Part shown: in pieces, positions 1 through 8,658 of the stretch
Layout: each line of letters starts with the position of its first letter
Numbering within the stretch: position 1 is the first letter of the stretch
Source: Streptomyces griseoviridis
Lineage (GTDB): Bacteria; Actinomycetota; Actinomycetes; Streptomycetales; Streptomycetaceae
Reading direction: 5' to 3'
NCBI GenBank assembly: GCA_014649155.1
Contig: BMSM01000008.1
Span: 1-64,000, forward strand
DNA: 64,000 bases
The notes under the pieces: model-generated
Seen by the model: the letters and a program-made list of their open reading frames with translations, nothing else
What the model was told of the DNA's origin: nothing
The model's database searches: none
Translations under genes and position numbers: made by a program

Positions 1-324
1 TTCGCGGACCAGGCGGTCGTGGGTGTGGGCGTTGCCGAAGACCCAGCCGGCGCCGTGGATGTAGAGGACGACGGGCAGGGTGCCCTCGGCCCCGGCGGGC
101 CTGACGATCCGGGCGCGGACGGAGCCGGTCGGGCCGCCCTCGACGGTGATCCACTCCTCGTCCACCGCCGGCTTGGCGATGTCACCGGACTGGACCTCGT
201 CCACCGTCTTGCGGCCCTCGACCGGACCCAGGTCGGCCAGGTACGGGGGCGTGTTGGTCGCCTCGGCGAACGCGGCAGCGGCGGGTTCCAGCACCGGCTG
301 CACCGGCTCGTACACGTAGGACAT
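1..324 (-). CDS. Alpha/beta hydrolase (esterase/lipase, HSL type), N-terminal part
   Basis: Only the first 108 residues are in the window; the gene runs off the left edge. The start ATG (complement of 322-324) opens a protein beginning MSYVYEPVQPVLEP. It has an N-terminal cap-like stretch and then the strand-loop LPVVLYIHGAGWVFG. The HGAGW segment is the oxyanion-hole motif (HGGGW) of the hormone-sensitive-lipase-like esterases. The catalytic Ser, Asp and His lie outside the window, so activity is inferred from the family. It is divergent from the cation transporter to its right and not in an operon with it. The substrate cannot be guessed. Confidence 0.8.
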   Translation of the reverse strand, partial: MSYVYEPVQPVLEPAAAAFAEATNTPPYLADLGPVEGRKTVDEVQSGDIAKPAVDEEWITVEGGPTGSVRARIVRPAGAEGTLPVVLYIHGAGWVFGNAHTHDRLVRE

Positions 325-663
325 TGCGAACTCCTGATACCTCGTGGGTGTGCCGGTCGGTCCGGCGTGACTGTCCGAAGGTGCGAAACCCGCTGGACGG
401 CGGCCACGTTAGGACGCGGGAACAGCACGTGTTTGCGTGCGTGCGCACTCGCTCTGACCACACAGCGCACAGCCGGACGGGCGGCGAAGGCCCGTGCGGT
501 GTCTTACGAGGCAGTCCCGCGCCGACCGGGCGGCGCACCCGCCGCCGTCGTGCGCTGTCGGCGCAACCGCCGTGCGCTCAGCGGCGATTCCCGGCATGCC
601 GGTCGAGGCACCCTGGCCCGGCCCTGGCATCTTCCCGCGCGCAGTCCACAGGAATCCGAGGCC
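325..663. other. Intergenic region between divergent genes, no gene seen
   Basis: This 339-bp stretch separates the leftward esterase from the rightward cation transporter. An open frame runs through it into the transporter, but it is Arg/Ala-rich with no domain, and the family-like protein only begins at 664. Promoters for both neighbours should lie here. I cannot point to a convincing -35/-10 pair. Confidence 0.5.
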
Positions 664-1623
664 ATGCCCGAACCAGTACACCCCGCGGCGGGAAACGGCG
701 AGAGTCTCTCCACCGTGATCATCGCCGCCCTCGCCAACCTGGGCATCGCCCTGGCCAAAGCGGTCGCCGGCCTGATCAGCGGTTCCAGCGCGATGGTGTC
801 GGAAGCCGCGCACTCGGTCGCCGACACGGTCACGGAGGTGCTGCTGCTCACGTCCCTCAGACGCAGCGAGCGCCCCGCCGACGAGGAGCACCCTCTCGGC
901 CACGGCCCGGAACGCTGGGTCTGGGCCCTGCTCGCCGCCGTCGCCACCTTCGTCGGCGGTGCCGTCTTCTCCCTCTACGACGGCGCCCACACCCTGATCG
1001 CGGGCGAGGATCTCGGTGACCCACTGGTGTCGTACATCGTCCTCGCCGTCGCCTTCCTGCTGGAGGGTTACTCGCTGCGGACGGGTCTGAGGCAGGCACG
1101 CGGGGAGGCGGCCCGGTTCGAGGTGCCCGTCGGACGCTTCCTGCGCCGCACTCCCGACACCGCCGTCAAGGCCGTGGTGCTGGAGGACTCCACGGCCCTG
1201 ATCGGCCTGCTGCTCGCGGCCGCCGGTCTGCTCGGGGGACAGCTCACCGGCCAGGCCGCCTGGGACGGTCTGGCCTCCCTGTGCATCGGGGCGCTTCTGC
1301 TGTACGTGGCCTGCGTGCTGGGCCGGTCCAACGTCGAATTCCTGATCGGGCGCGCGCTTCCCGCCGACGTCAGGCAGCGGATACGCGCCGAGCTGCTGCG
1401 AGTCGAACACATCGAGAGCGTCCTGGAACTGACCACGCTCGTGCAGGGGCCCCAGGAGGCGCTGGTCGCGGCCAAAGTCGATTTCCATGGATCGGCGACA
1501 GCGGCGGACATCGAACGGTCCTGTGAAGAAGCCGAAGGACGACTGAGAACACTGCTCCCCGCGGTCAAACGGCTCTACCTCGACCCGACGCCCGCGTTCG
1601 GACGGGCCGCGCGAAAGAGCTAG
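664..1623 (+). CDS. Cation diffusion facilitator family transporter
   Basis: A 319-residue inner-membrane divalent-metal/proton antiporter of the CDF (SLC30) family. Hydrophobic segments lie near residues 15-38, 75-100, 115-135, 175-200 and 205-230. A cytoplasmic ferredoxin-like domain follows (about 240-310). The first metal-site motif HSVAD is present. The second helix carries EDSTALIG instead of the usual HxxxD, which resembles the ZnT9-like branch and may mean altered metal specificity. I chose ATG 664 because it begins family-like sequence; the open frame extends to 19 but that extension has no similarity. The metal is not predictable. It ends six bases before the convergent lipoate ligase. 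Confidence 0.82.
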   Translation: MPEPVHPAAGNGESLSTVIIAALANLGIALAKAVAGLISGSSAMVSEAAHSVADTVTEVLLLTSLRRSERPADEEHPLGHGPERWVWALLAAVATFVGGAVFSLYDGAHTLIAGEDLGDPLVSYIVLAVAFLLEGYSLRTGLRQARGEAARFEVPVGRFLRRTPDTAVKAVVLEDSTALIGLLLAAAGLLGGQLTGQAAWDGLASLCIGALLLYVACVLGRSNVEFLIGRALPADVRQRIRAELLRVEHIESVLELTTLVQGPQEALVAAKVDFHGSATAADIERSCEEAEGRLRTLLPAVKRLYLDPTPAFGRAARKS

Positions 1624-1629
1624 CCGCCA

Positions 1630-2694
1630 TCAGGGCACGCGGGCGGTCCACTCCGGGTCGCTGAACTTGCTGTCGGCGAGTTCCTTCGCGCGGGCCATCT
1701 CCTCGTCGGTGACGCGGCCCTCGGCCAGCCCGTAGCGGCCGCGGAAGGAGGCGAGCATCCGCTCGATGACAACCTCACGGGGCAGGCCCGTCTGGCGGCG
1801 GAGCGGGTCGACGCGCTTCTTCGCGCTCCTGGTGCCCTTGTCCGACATCTTCTCCTTGCCGATGCGGAGCACCTCCAACATCTTGTCGGCGTCGATGTCG
1901 TAGCTCATGGTGACGTGGTGCAGGACCGCGCCGGGGCCGCCGCCGGTGCCGACCACGCGCTTCTGGGCGGCGCCGCCGATCTTGCCGGCCTCGGTGGCGA
2001 TGTCGTTCAGTGGCTGGTACCACGCCTTGATGCCCATGTCGCCGAGGGCGCCCAGCACCCAGTCGTCGAGGTAGGCGTAGCTGTCCTGGAAGGACAGGCC
2101 CTGCACGAGTGCCTCGGGCACCGAGAGCGAGTACGTGATGGTGTTGCCCGGCTCCACGAACATCGCACCGCCGCCTGAGATCCGCCGTACGACCTCCACA
2201 CCGTGCCGGGCGGCGCCCTCGGGGTCCACCTCGTTGCGCAGCGACTGGAAGCTGCCGATGATCACCGAGGGGGAGGCCCACTCCCACACGCGCAGCGTCG
2301 GCGGACGCCGGCCGGCGGCGACCTCAGCGGTGAGGACCTCGTCGAGGGCCATGTGCAGGGCGGGGGACTGGGGCGCCTCGTGGATGAGCTGCCAGTCGTA
2401 GTCGGTCCAGTCAGTGGCGTGCGCGAGCGCCCGGCGCACGGCGACGGCGACGCCTTCCGCGGTCAGCCCGTACATCACGGTGCCCGGCGGGAGCGCCGCG
2501 TCGATCCGGGCGGCGAGTCCGGCCGCGTCGGTGTCGGCCGGGGCGCCTTCCAGCGCGCGGTTCAGCGCGTCCAGCGCCTCGTCCGGTTCGAGGAAGAAGT
2601 CGCCCGCCACGCGCGGCCGGCGCAGCACGCCGTCCTCGACCTCCACGTCCACGACGACCAGCTTGCCGCCGGGGACCTTGTACTCACCGTGCAC
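1630..2694 (-). CDS. lplA: Lipoate-protein ligase A family protein
   Basis: A 354-residue member of the biotin/lipoate ligase family. Such enzymes attach lipoate, or octanoate, to a lysine of 2-oxoacid dehydrogenase E2 or glycine-cleavage H proteins. The catalytic BPL/LPL domain starts at about residue 105 and carries the signature RRISGGGAMF, whose Arg-Gly loop contacts the lipoyl group. The conserved lysine region near AGKIGGAAQK follows. The first roughly 90 residues resemble the small accessory domain that is C-terminal in E. coli LplA, so the order is swapped here. It is monocistronic and convergent with the CDF gene. A lipoyl or octanoyl transferase role is possible. Confidence 0.85.
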   Translation of the reverse strand: MHGEYKVPGGKLVVVDVEVEDGVLRRPRVAGDFFLEPDEALDALNRALEGAPADTDAAGLAARIDAALPPGTVMYGLTAEGVAVAVRRALAHATDWTDYDWQLIHEAPQSPALHMALDEVLTAEVAAGRRPPTLRVWEWASPSVIIGSFQSLRNEVDPEGAARHGVEVVRRISGGGAMFVEPGNTITYSLSVPEALVQGLSFQDSYAYLDDWVLGALGDMGIKAWYQPLNDIATEAGKIGGAAQKRVVGTGGGPGAVLHHVTMSYDIDADKMLEVLRIGKEKMSDKGTRSAKKRVDPLRRQTGLPREVVIERMLASFRGRYGLAEGRVTDEEMARAKELADSKFSDPEWTARVP

Positions 2695-2823
2695 CGATCC
2701 GCCTCCGTGTTCCCGTACAGGCGTATTTCTCCGCAGATTCCTGATACGAAGCGGGAACGCCGGGCACGACCCGGGTGTTCCCGGCCCCGCGCGACGGTGC
2801 TGCGCCGGGCCGGGAACGGCCGG

Positions 2824-4761
2824 TCAGCGGTGGCCGGCCGCCGCCTGGAGCCACCGGGCGTCGGCGGCGACCAGCCGGGCCGCGCCGGCGGGCAGGTCAC
2901 CGCGCCGGGCCGCCTTCTCGGCCTCCGCCGCCAGCTTGCCGTACGCGCCGCGCGCGAGGCGGTCAAGGAGACCGGCGACGGTCTTCGGCTGCCCGCCGGA
3001 GGCCAGGACGAGGTGGCCGAGCCCGGCCGGGTCCGCCCGCACCGTGAACGTGCTCGTGGTGGTCGCCGTACCGCCCGCGCCGAAGACCGCGACGCGCACG
3101 GTGTGCCGCCCGGCCGTCAGCTTCGCCGCGTCCAGGGTGTCGCCGGCCGCGCGGCGCACTCCGTCCACGGTGATCTCGGTCCTCGACGCGTCCGCGTGCT
3201 CGGTGCCGACGGCGAGGACCGGCCGCTGGGCGCGGTCAAGGACGGCACCGTCGGCCGGGGAGGCGACCGTCGCGGCCGGCGCGGGCACGGGGACCTGCCG
3301 GCCCTGCGCCTGGTTCCAGCCGGACAGCTCGGCCGGACGGTTGGTGATGACCGCGTCGACGCCGTAGCCGTCGTAGGTCTTCCACCGGTCCGCCGAGTCC
3401 ACCGTCCACACCATGGTGGCCACGCCGGCCGCGTGCAGCGCGTCCACCACCTCGGGGCGGGTCTCCAGGGCCGCGCCGCTCGGGTTGTACGAGGTCAGGC
3501 CCAGCTCCTTCGCCACGGCGACGGGGTCCGCGTCGAGGGTGCCGACCAGCAGGCCGAGCGGCAGCTCCGGCGCCAGCTCGCGCACCCACCTCAGGTGGAC
3601 CCGGCTGAAGCTCTGCACGAAGACCCGGCCGGTCATCCTCTCGGCCCGTACGACGTCGAGCATGGCCGCGACCTGCGCTTTGCTGTCCGCCCGCTTCACC
3701 TCCAGCAGCAGGTCGCCGCCCCGGGTCCGCAGGTCGGCGAGCTGCTCCCGCAGCGTCGGGACGTGCGCGCCGGCGAAGGCCGGGGCGAACCAGGAACCGG
3801 CGTCCAGCCGGTCGATCTGCGCCGAGGTCAGGGTGGTGATGTCACCGCTGCCGTCGGTGGTGCGGTCGACGGTGTTGTCGTGCATCAGGTACGGGACGCC
3901 GTCCGCGCTGAGCTGGACGTCGTTCTCGATGAGGTCCGCGCCGCCGCGCCGGGCGACCTCCTGGGCGTCCATCGTGTTCTCGGGGGCCGCCGAGGAGGCG
4001 CCCCGGTGGGCGACGACGGTGAGCGGGGCGCCCTCGGGGCGGAGGTAGCCGTTGGGGGCGAGCGCGGTGACCTTCACGTCGTCGAAGGAGACCTCGGCGC
4101 CGTTGACGACCAGGGCGAGACCGCCGTCGGCGGAGCGCTGGAGCCGGTTGGTCCGCATGAGCTGCCGCCCGTCCAGGAACCAGGCGGCCCGGTGGCCGTG
4201 CACCTCCACGCGGACCTTGACGTCCCGGCCGGTGGCGGCGGCGCGCGGGGCGGCGGCGGTGTCGGTGACGTTCCAGGCGCCGGCCGGGGTGAGCTGGGCG
4301 AACTCCACGCCGTTGGCGGCGGTGCTGCCGCTGCGCAGGGTGGCGATCCACCAGGGGGTCGCGCCGGAGGCGGGCACGTCCAGGCCGAGGGCGAACCAGC
4401 GGGTGGCCTCGGCGACGGACTCGAAGCGGGCGGTCGCCTCGAAGCGGTAGTCCGCCAGATGCGGACCGAACGTCAGCTTCTTCGTGCCGGAGGCGGCCCT
4501 GCCGACCAGCCGGCCGTCCCTCACCTGCCAGTCACCGTCCACGGCACGCCAGTTCGCGGGTATGCCACCGGAGTCGAAGTCCTCGGAGACGACCACGTCA
4601 CCGGGGCGCGGCGCGGCGTCCTCGGCGTGTGCCGCGGCGGGGGCCAGGGACAGCAGGGCGAGGGAACCGGCGGCGGCGAGCGCCGTGGCGAGACGGCCGC
4701 GCGCGGAACGGGGTCTGCCGGACGGTGAGCCGGCCGGGGTTTCCATGGTGGAAGACGTCAT
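2824..4761 (-). CDS. Secreted glycerophosphodiester phosphodiesterase with N-terminal lectin-like domain
   Basis: A 645-residue exported enzyme predicted to hydrolyse glycerophosphodiesters to glycerol-3-phosphate and an alcohol outside the cell. A Sec signal peptide (about 1-46, ending AAAHA) is followed by a beta-rich jelly-roll domain (about 55-235, DUF1080/laminin-G-like). Next comes a GDPD TIM barrel (about 245-500) with H252-R253, E279-x-D281 and H294, the expected catalytic and metal residues. A C-terminal beta-sandwich and a helical tail end the protein. I picked ATG 4761 because it begins the signal peptide; ATG 4746 is also possible. The frame stays open far upstream (to 6141), but that part is repeat DNA. 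Confidence 0.85.
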   Translation of the reverse strand: MTSSTMETPAGSPSGRPRSARGRLATALAAAGSLALLSLAPAAAHAEDAAPRPGDVVVSEDFDSGGIPANWRAVDGDWQVRDGRLVGRAASGTKKLTFGPHLADYRFEATARFESVAEATRWFALGLDVPASGATPWWIATLRSGSTAANGVEFAQLTPAGAWNVTDTAAAPRAAATGRDVKVRVEVHGHRAAWFLDGRQLMRTNRLQRSADGGLALVVNGAEVSFDDVKVTALAPNGYLRPEGAPLTVVAHRGASSAAPENTMDAQEVARRGGADLIENDVQLSADGVPYLMHDNTVDRTTDGSGDITTLTSAQIDRLDAGSWFAPAFAGAHVPTLREQLADLRTRGGDLLLEVKRADSKAQVAAMLDVVRAERMTGRVFVQSFSRVHLRWVRELAPELPLGLLVGTLDADPVAVAKELGLTSYNPSGAALETRPEVVDALHAAGVATMVWTVDSADRWKTYDGYGVDAVITNRPAELSGWNQAQGRQVPVPAPAATVASPADGAVLDRAQRPVLAVGTEHADASRTEITVDGVRRAAGDTLDAAKLTAGRHTVRVAVFGAGGTATTTSTFTVRADPAGLGHLVLASGGQPKTVAGLLDRLARGAYGKLAAEAEKAARRGDLPAGAARLVAADARWLQAAAGHR

Positions 4762-4995
4762 GGCAGCGGAGGCTAGGCGCGCCCGGCCAGCGGAAGGCGA
4801 CCTGATCATGAAGGCCGGGGGAATCCCCGGGAAGCGGCGAGGTGCCGGCCCGGGCATACCGTACGGCGGTCCGCGCAGGACCCGGCACCCCATGAGGGAC
4901 GGCGGGCGGGCGGACGCACCTCGTGTTCGTCCCGCTGCCACCCGGCGTGCACCCGCCCGGCGGGCGCTGTCAGTGGCGCGTGCTCTCATGGAGGC

Positions 4996-5844
4996 ATGAT
5001 CGAGCACGACGGAACCATCGACGAGTTTCTCAGCCGCCACGCCGACGAGGTGGAAGAGGCCGTCCGCAAGGCGGCCGCCCAGGAGATCATGCCGCGCTGG
5101 CGCCGGCTCGCGGCCCACGAGATCGACCAGAAGACCGGCCCGCACGACCTGGTGACCGACGCCGACCGGGAGGCCGAGCGGTATCTCACCGAGGCGCTGG
5201 GCGCCCTGCTCCCCGGCTCGGTGGTGGTCGGCGAGGAGGCGGTGCACGCCGACCCGGCCACCTACGACGCGGTGCGCGGTGACGCGCCGGTGTGGATCGT
5301 CGACCCCGTCGACGGGACCCGGCAGTTCGTCCACGGCGACACCGGTTTCTGCACGCTGGTCGCGCTCGCCCACCGCGGCGTCCTGCTCGCGTCCTGGACC
5401 TACGCCCCCGCCCGCGACCAGTGCGCCACGGCGGTCCGCGGCCGGGGCGCCTTCCTGGACGGCGAGCGGCTGTTCGCCGGGGTGCCCGAGCCCGGCCGCG
5501 ACCTGCGCGTCGCCACGTCCCACCCGGACTTCACCACGGACGAGGAGAAGCGCGTCCTGCGGGCCCTCGACGTCCCCGGTGTCGCACCCCGCCCCTGCGG
5601 CTCGGCCGGCCTGGAATACCTCGCCGTCGCCCGCGGCGAGCTGGACGGCACGGTGTTCGGCTGGGAGGCCGCCTGGGACCACGCCGCCGGACTGCTCCTC
5701 GTCGAGGAGGCCGGCGGCACCCAGCTCACCGTCACCGGCGAGCCGTTCCGCACAGCCGGGGGCAACGCCCTGCCGTTCACCGCGGCCCGCGACGCGGCCA
5801 CCGCCCGCCGGATCGTCGCGCTCCTGTCGGGCACGGCCGCCTGA
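4996..5844 (+). CDS. Inositol monophosphatase family phosphatase
   Basis: A 282-residue Mg2+-dependent phosphatase of the IMPase/CysQ/histidinol-phosphatase superfamily. The metal-binding set is complete: E80-E81 (GEEA), D103-P-V-D106-G-T (motif DPVDGT) and D228 in the C-terminal WEAAWDHAAG signature. The substrate could be inositol phosphate, histidinol phosphate (HisN type) or 3'-phosphoadenosine 5'-phosphate; the sequence alone does not decide. It stands alone, with a non-coding repeat block downstream. The upstream 234 bp to the divergent phosphodiesterase gene should hold both promoters. Confidence 0.85.
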   Translation: MIEHDGTIDEFLSRHADEVEEAVRKAAAQEIMPRWRRLAAHEIDQKTGPHDLVTDADREAERYLTEALGALLPGSVVVGEEAVHADPATYDAVRGDAPVWIVDPVDGTRQFVHGDTGFCTLVALAHRGVLLASWTYAPARDQCATAVRGRGAFLDGERLFAGVPEPGRDLRVATSHPDFTTDEEKRVLRALDVPGVAPRPCGSAGLEYLAVARGELDGTVFGWEAAWDHAAGLLLVEEAGGTQLTVTGEPFRTAGGNALPFTAARDAATARRIVALLSGTAA

Positions 5845-6555
5845 CACCGGTCCGCCGGGGGTTGCCGGGCTGTGCCCACGCCCACCGGCCACGGGGCCTG
5901 TGCCACGCCGGCGGCTGCTGGGCTTGGGCCCACACCCGGAGGCCGCCGGGTTTCGACCTGCGTCCGGTGGCCGGCCGGCCCGCGCGCATGCCCGGTGGTC
6001 ACCGGTCTTGCCCCGCGTGCGGTGGCTGCCGGTCCCGCACCCGCGTGCGGTGATCACCGGTCCTGCACCCGCGTCCGACGGCCGCCGGACCCGCACCCAC
6101 GCCCGGTGGTCGGCCGGGCCGCGTCCATGTCCAGTGGTCACCGGTCCTGCACCCGCGTCCGACGGCCGCCGGACCCGTACCCACCCTCGGGGGTCGCAGT
6201 CTCCTGCTCACGTCCGGTGTGCGCCGGGCCTCCACGCGTGCCCGGGGCCGCCGGGCCCGCACCTACCTTCGGGGGTCGCAGTCCCCTGCTCTCGTCCGGT
6301 GTGCGCCGGGCCTCCACGCGTGCCCGGGGTCGTCGGGCCCGCACCTACCTTCGGGGGTCGCAGTCCCCCGCTCTCGTCCGGTGTGCGCCGGGCCTCCACG
6401 CGTGCCCGGGGCCGCCGGACCCGTACCCACCCTCGGAGGCCGCAGACCCCCCGCCCACGCCCGAAGGCCACCGGCCCCCGCCCACGCCCGGCCCCCGCCG
6501 AAACGCGGGCCCTATCCTGGTCCCCCTGGCCATCGGCTGACGAAGGAGTCCGAAG
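5845..6555. repeat. Non-coding G+C-rich repeat block, including three tandem 82-bp units
   Basis: A 711-bp gap holding degenerate repeats. The clearest are three tandem 82-bp units at 6191-6272, 6273-6354 and 6355-6436, each built around GGGTCGCAGT, GTCCGGTGTGCGCC and CTCCACGCGTGCCCGGGG, with a degenerate fourth beginning at 6437. Upstream, a related segment starting TCCTGCACCCGCGTCCGACG recurs 84 bp apart (6061 and 6145). Because 82 is not a multiple of three, each copy is read in a different frame. The open frames here are therefore composition artefacts, not a repeat protein. I see no mobile-element or CRISPR features. Function is unknown. Confidence 0.8.
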
Positions 6556-7974
6556 GTGCCGTCGATGCTCGATGCGGTCGTGGTGGGTGCGGGACCGAAC
6601 GGACTGACCGCTGCCGTGGAACTGGCCCGGCGCGGCCTCTCCGTCGCCGTCTTCGAGGCCCGTTCCACGGTCGGCGGCGGCGCCCGCACCGAGGAACTGA
6701 CCCTGCCCGGCTTCCGGCACGACCCCTGCGCCGCGGCCCACCCCCTCGCCGTCAGCTCACCGGCCTTCCGCGCCCTCCCCCTGGACCGCTACGGCCTGCG
6801 GTGGCTGCACGCCGAGCTGCCCATGGCCCACCCCTTCCTCGACGGTTCGGCCGCCGTGCTGGCCCGGTCGGTGGGCGCGACCGCCGCCTCCCTCGGCCCG
6901 CGTGACGCGGGCACCTACCGCCGCCTGGTCGCGCCGTTCCTGCCCCGCTGGGACACGCTGGTCCGGGACTTCATGTCCCTGCCGCTGACCGCGCTGCCCC
7001 GCGACCCGGTCACCCTGGCCCGCTTCGGCCTCGCCGGACTCCCCCCGTCGACCTGGCTGATGCGCCGCTTCCGCGACGAGAAGGCCCGGACCCTGCTGGC
7101 CGGACTCGTCGCGCACGTCATGGCCCCGCTCGGTGGCTTCGCCACCTCCGCCATCGGCCTGGTCTTCCTCCTCGCCGCGCACGCCCGGGGCTGGCCGGTG
7201 GCGCGCGGCGGCTCCCAGGCGATCTCCGACGCGCTCACCGCGTACCTCACCGACCTCGGCGGCGCCGTGCACACCGACTACGAGGTCAAGCGGCTGGACG
7301 ACCTGCCGCCCGCCCGCGCCTACGTCTTCGACACCTCGCCCACCGCGCTCGCCCGCATCGCCGGCTTCGGCCGGGCCTACGACGGCTACCGGTACGGCCC
7401 CGGCGTCTTCAAGATCGACTACGCGCTGGACGGCCCCGTCCCGTGGACCGCGCCCGAGGCCCGCGCCGCCGGCACCGTGCAGGTCGGCGCCGACAGCGCG
7501 GAGATCGGCACCGCCCTGCACGACGCCTCCCGCGCGGGCCGCGCGCCCGAGAAGCCCTTCCTGATCACGGTGCAGCCCAGCGTCGTGGACCCCACCCGCG
7601 CCCCGGCCGGCCGGCACGTCTTCTGGGTGTACGGCCACGTCCCGAACGGCTGGACCGGCGACCTCACCGAAGCCGTCGAACGCCAGCTGGAGCGGTTCGC
7701 CCCCGGCTTCCGCGACCGGGTCCTCGCCCGCGCCACCGCCGGCCCGCCCCAACTGGCCGCCCGCAACGCCAACTACGTCGGCGGAGACATCGCCTCCGGC
7801 GCGGTCTCCGGCCTCCAGGCCCTGCTGCGCCCCCGGCCCACCCTCTTCCCCTACGCCACCCCGCACCCGGCGGTCTTCCTCTGCTCCTCCGCGACGCCCC
7901 CCGGCCCCGGGGTACACGGCATGTCGGGACACAACGCGGCGAAAGCCGTCTGGCGAAGGCTGAGGCAGACATGA
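6556..7974 (+). CDS. FAD-dependent oxidoreductase, phytoene-desaturase-like
   Basis: A 472-residue flavoprotein of the phytoene desaturase/amine oxidase superfamily. The N-terminal dinucleotide fold reads [13 protein letters not shown], with the adenosine-ribose acidic residue at the end of the second strand (VFEARS) and the following GGGARTEE loop. A C-terminal FAD contact lies near [16 protein letters not shown] 6556 is the start: AAGGAG sits eight bases upstream and no ATG is better placed. No carotenoid genes are adjacent, so the substrate is open; many Streptomyces relatives are only named NAD(P)/FAD-dependent oxidoreductases. Its stop overlaps the start of the macro-domain gene (ATGA), so the two are probably translated together. 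Confidence 0.85.
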   Translation: MPSMLDAVVVGAGPNGLTAAVELARRGLSVAVFEARSTVGGGARTEELTLPGFRHDPCAAAHPLAVSSPAFRALPLDRYGLRWLHAELPMAHPFLDGSAAVLARSVGATAASLGPRDAGTYRRLVAPFLPRWDTLVRDFMSLPLTALPRDPVTLARFGLAGLPPSTWLMRRFRDEKARTLLAGLVAHVMAPLGGFATSAIGLVFLLAAHARGWPVARGGSQAISDALTAYLTDLGGAVHTDYEVKRLDDLPPARAYVFDTSPTALARIAGFGRAYDGYRYGPGVFKIDYALDGPVPWTAPEARAAGTVQVGADSAEIGTALHDASRAGRAPEKPFLITVQPSVVDPTRAPAGRHVFWVYGHVPNGWTGDLTEAVERQLERFAPGFRDRVLARATAGPPQLAARNANYVGGDIASGAVSGLQALLRPRPTLFPYATPHPAVFLCSSATPPGPGVHGMSGHNAAKAVWRRLRQT

Positions 7975-8501
7975 CGGACCCGACCGGACCCGCGCCCGCG
8001 CTCACGCTGGCCCAGGGCGACATCACCCGCGAGCACGCCGACGCGCTCGTCAACGCGGCCAACTCCTCCCTGCTCGGCGGAGGCGGCGTCGACGGGGCCA
8101 TCCACCGGCGCGGCGGCCCGGCCGTCCTCGCCGCCTGCCGCGACCTGCGCGCCTCCCGGTACGGCAGGGGCCTGCCCACCGGACAGGCGGTCGCCACCAC
8201 CGCCGGCGACCTGGACGCGCGGTGGGTCATCCACACCGTCGGCCCGGTGTACGGCGCTCCCGGTGCCGATCCGTCCCTGCTCGCGTCCTGCTACCGCGAG
8301 TCCCTGCGGGTCGCCGACGAGCTCGGCGCCCGGACGGTGGCCTTCCCCGCCATCTCCACCGGCGCCTACGGCTGGCCGCTGGACGAGGCCGCGCGCATCG
8401 CCGTGGCGACCGTCCGGGCCACCCCCACCCGGGTCGAAGAGGTCAGGTTCGTCCTCTTCGACGACCGGGCCCACGCGGCGTTCGCCGCACAGCTGGACTG
8501 A
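7971..8501 (+). CDS. Macro-domain protein (O-acetyl-ADP-ribose deacetylase type)
   Basis: A 176-residue stand-alone macro domain of the YmdB/MacroD type, which binds ADP-ribose and removes O-acetyl or protein-linked ADP-ribose. Visible motifs are GDIT near the N-terminus, [20 protein letters not shown] (ribose- and phosphate-binding, with the catalytic Asn-Asn pair) and [12 protein letters not shown] (second phosphate loop). Length and motif order are normal. It overlaps the oxidoreductase stop by four bases, which indicates co-translation. The biochemical partner is unknown. Confidence 0.9.
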   Translation: MTDPTGPAPALTLAQGDITREHADALVNAANSSLLGGGGVDGAIHRRGGPAVLAACRDLRASRYGRGLPTGQAVATTAGDLDARWVIHTVGPVYGAPGADPSLLASCYRESLRVADELGARTVAFPAISTGAYGWPLDEAARIAVATVRATPTRVEEVRFVLFDDRAHAAFAAQLD

Positions 8502-8584
8502 CCGGCCGACCGCGCCCCTCGCGCACGCCCTCTCACCGGCTCCTCCCGCCCGCAGGTGCGCTCCGCCCCCACCTCACGCTTTAA

Positions 8585-8601
8585 TTGCGACTGATGCGCA
8601 A
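8585..8601. promoter_or_regulatory. Candidate Nur (nickel-uptake regulator) box
   Basis: The 17-bp palindrome TTGCGACTGATGCGCAA lies 57 bp upstream of the nikA start. Its layout of TTGC, variable middle and GCAA fits the S. coelicolor Nur consensus as I recall it (tTGCaa-N5-ttGCAA). Nur is a Fur-family repressor that uses nickel as co-repressor, so this would shut off nickel import when nickel is plentiful. It is the main reason for calling the downstream importer nickel-specific. Confidence 0.6.
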
Positions 8602-8658
8602 CAGCGCAGCCATCTCAACAGATGCTTGGATCGCCATGTCGACAAGGGTGGGGGACAC

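Noticed and set aside
19..663. N-terminal extension of the cation transporter frame
   Set aside because: Translated sequence before 664 has no family similarity and covers the antisense of the esterase gene.
2203..4728. An 841-codon plus-strand open frame opposite the lipoate ligase and phosphodiesterase genes
   Set aside because: Antisense shadow: Val/Gly/Arg-rich composition from high G+C, no motifs, while the minus strand has full domains.
2824..6141. A 1105-codon minus-strand open frame
   Set aside because: Only the part from about 4761 downwards encodes the phosphodiesterase; the upstream portion is antisense to the inositol-phosphatase gene and repeat DNA, with no domain.
6191..6436. 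CRISPR-like array
   Set aside because: Units are tandem with no unique spacers, and no cas genes are present.
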